Source: Taishania pollutisoli
GTDB lineage: Bacteria > Bacteroidota > Bacteroidia > Flavobacteriales_D > Crocinitomicaceae
Assembly (NCBI RefSeq): GCF_014518315.1
Contig: NZ_JACVEL010000002.1
Span: 186,001 to 250,000 of the forward strand
DNA length: 64,000 nucleotides
Reading direction: 5' to 3'
Positions 62,947 to 64,000 of the stretch are shown here, piece after piece. The notes under the pieces were generated by a model, which was given only the letters and a program-made list of their open reading frames with translations, was not told where the DNA came from and did not search any database. Position numbers and translations under genes: made by a program. Each line of letters starts with the position of its first letter. Positions within the stretch are counted from its first letter, which is position 1.

Positions 62947-64000
62947 ATGTCAGTGGAACAATTACTACCGCTCGTATTGTTACTACCTTTGATCGGAGGG
63001 TTTATAAACGGAGTGTTTGGAAACAAACTTCCGAAAGTTGTGGTCGGATCGCTTGCTACCTTGTTGGTTGCCGGATCGTTCTTCATCGCATTATCGATTT
63101 TCTTTCAGTTGGATCAAGCAGTTGAAGTGAAACTGTTTTCAATTATCTCCTTACCGGATTTAACATTGAACGCGAAATTACTGGCAGATAACTTATCCAT
63201 CTGGATGACCTTGATCATCACAGGAATTGGTTCACTGATTCATTTGTTCTCCATGGGATACATGAGCCACGATCCGGGATATAGAAAATTCTTTACGTAC
63301 CTGAACCTGTTTATTTTCTCGATGTTAATCCTTGTTCTGGGAAGCAACTATTTCATGTTGTTTTTCGGATGGGAAGGAGTAGGAATCTGTTCGTATTTAT
63401 TGATCGGATTCCACTATGCGGATGAGCAAAAAGGATTCCTGAATGGTATTGCGGCACGAAAAGCATTCATCATGAACCGTGTCGGGGATTTGGGATTGTT
63501 GATCGGATTGTTCCTGTTGCTGATGCAGTTCGGAACATTGGAATATTCAGAAATTGCAGCAGTGGTAACGGCAGAAGATTTTGTAAACCCGACCTGGATG
63601 ATGTTTGGAATTACCATGTGTTTGTTCATCGGAGCAACGGGTAAATCGGCACAGATTCCATTGTTCACGTGGTTACCGGATGCAATGGCGGGACCAACTC
63701 CGGTTTCAGCATTGATCCACGCGGCAACGATGGTAACGGCAGGGATCTTCTTGACGGTACGTTCCAATTACTTGTTTGAATTGGCTCCGGATACACAAAA
63801 GGTTATGCTGTACATTGGTTTGGCAACGTCATTGGTGGCGGCATTCATTGCCATGCGCCAGAACGATATCAAAAAAGTATTGGCGTATTCAACCGTTTCT
63901 CAGTTGGGATTGTTATTCGTAGCACTGGGACTGGGAGCTTATACAGCAGCAATGTTCCACGTTACGACACACGCATTCTTCAAAGCATTGTTGTTTCTCG
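62947..64000 (+). CDS. nuoL: NADH-quinone oxidoreductase subunit L (3' end outside window)
   Basis: NuoL is the distal antiporter-like proton pump of complex I. From ATG 62947 the frame is open to the window end, giving 351 codons of an expected about 620. The conserved FFGWEGVGICSYLLIGFHY, the Lys-bearing TGKSAQIPLFTWLPDAMAGPTPVSALIHAATMVTAG and the MRQNDIKKVLAYSTVSQLG block are visible. It starts two bases after the nuoK stop. Confidence 0.97.
   Translation, partial: MSVEQLLPLVLLLPLIGGFINGVFGNKLPKVVVGSLATLLVAGSFFIALSIFFQLDQAVEVKLFSIISLPDLTLNAKLLADNLSIWMTLIITGIGSLIHLFSMGYMSHDPGYRKFFTYLNLFIFSMLILVLGSNYFMLFFGWEGVGICSYLLIGFHYADEQKGFLNGIAARKAFIMNRVGDLGLLIGLFLLLMQFGTLEYSEIAAVVTAEDFVNPTWMMFGITMCLFIGATGKSAQIPLFTWLPDAMAGPTPVSALIHAATMVTAGIFLTVRSNYLFELAPDTQKVMLYIGLATSLVAAFIAMRQNDIKKVLAYSTVSQLGLLFVALGLGAYTAAMFHVTTHAFFKALLFL

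Noticed and set aside
1-64000. tRNA, rRNA, insertion sequence or prophage
   Set aside because: Reading the gaps on both strands showed no cloverleaf, rRNA segment, transposase or phage structural gene.

Overview
The window is a chromosomal segment of a Bacteroidetes bacterium, most likely order Flavobacteriales and perhaps near Fluviicola/Crocinitomicaceae. The family placement is inference. Support comes from the gene order of the S10/spc/alpha ribosomal block, zinc-ligand-poor forms of S14, L36 and DnaG, a NuoG lacking its molybdopterin domain, three proteins with type IX secretion sorting domains, and promoter elements of the TAnnTTTG class instead of strong Shine-Dalgarno sites. Base composition is moderately AT-rich and uniform. 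No insertion sequence, prophage, CRISPR array, rRNA or tRNA gene was seen.

Region by region: (1) 1-9436 is the end of the S10/spc cluster and the alpha cluster, from rpsQ (cut at the left edge) through secY, infA and rpoA to rplQ, closed by a terminator. The spacers before rpsH, rpsD, rpoA and rplQ carry base-paired structure not explained by coding. (2) 9.7-27.3 kb is mostly minus strand: a TIGR02757 protein, a LolD-type ATPase, ribBA, a helicase, two secreted hydrolases with sorting domains, a thioredoxin/peroxiredoxin operon, a WD40 protein, a histidine kinase/response regulator pair and an Nfu-type Fe-S scaffold. Embedded on the plus strand are an outer-membrane protein, a cupin, alanine dehydrogenase and a small HsdR_N-like protein. 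(3) 27.6-29.9 kb is a plus-strand run of poorly characterised genes. (4) 30.2-36.7 kb holds pckA, an S41 protease, dnaG and an MscS channel. (5) 36.7-41.0 kb is a methionine operon (metX-hom-osmC-metZ) behind a SAM-I riboswitch and a short ORF ending in Cys codons. (6) 41-54.6 kb has two divergent lipoproteins, lpxK, a purine nucleoside phosphorylase, gatB, two TlpA-like thioredoxins in tandem, lpxH and a 1632-residue adhesin-like type IX secretion cargo. (7) 54.8-64.0 kb is the complex I operon nuoA-nuoL, cut inside nuoL.

How parts fit: the methionine operon takes aspartate semialdehyde to homoserine (hom), acetylates it (metX) and adds sulfide (metZ), with SAM feedback through the riboswitch. 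LpxK and LpxH both act in lipid A synthesis. Peroxiredoxin, thioredoxin and a small DUF protein form one redox operon.

The most unusual signals are RNA-level: the riboswitch, Cys-rich leader peptide and paired hairpins before metX, and a pseudoknot-ordered pair of perfect stems between rpoA and rplQ. A second group is a family of dispersed AT-rich intergenic repeats that flank the WD40 gene and recur near nfu.
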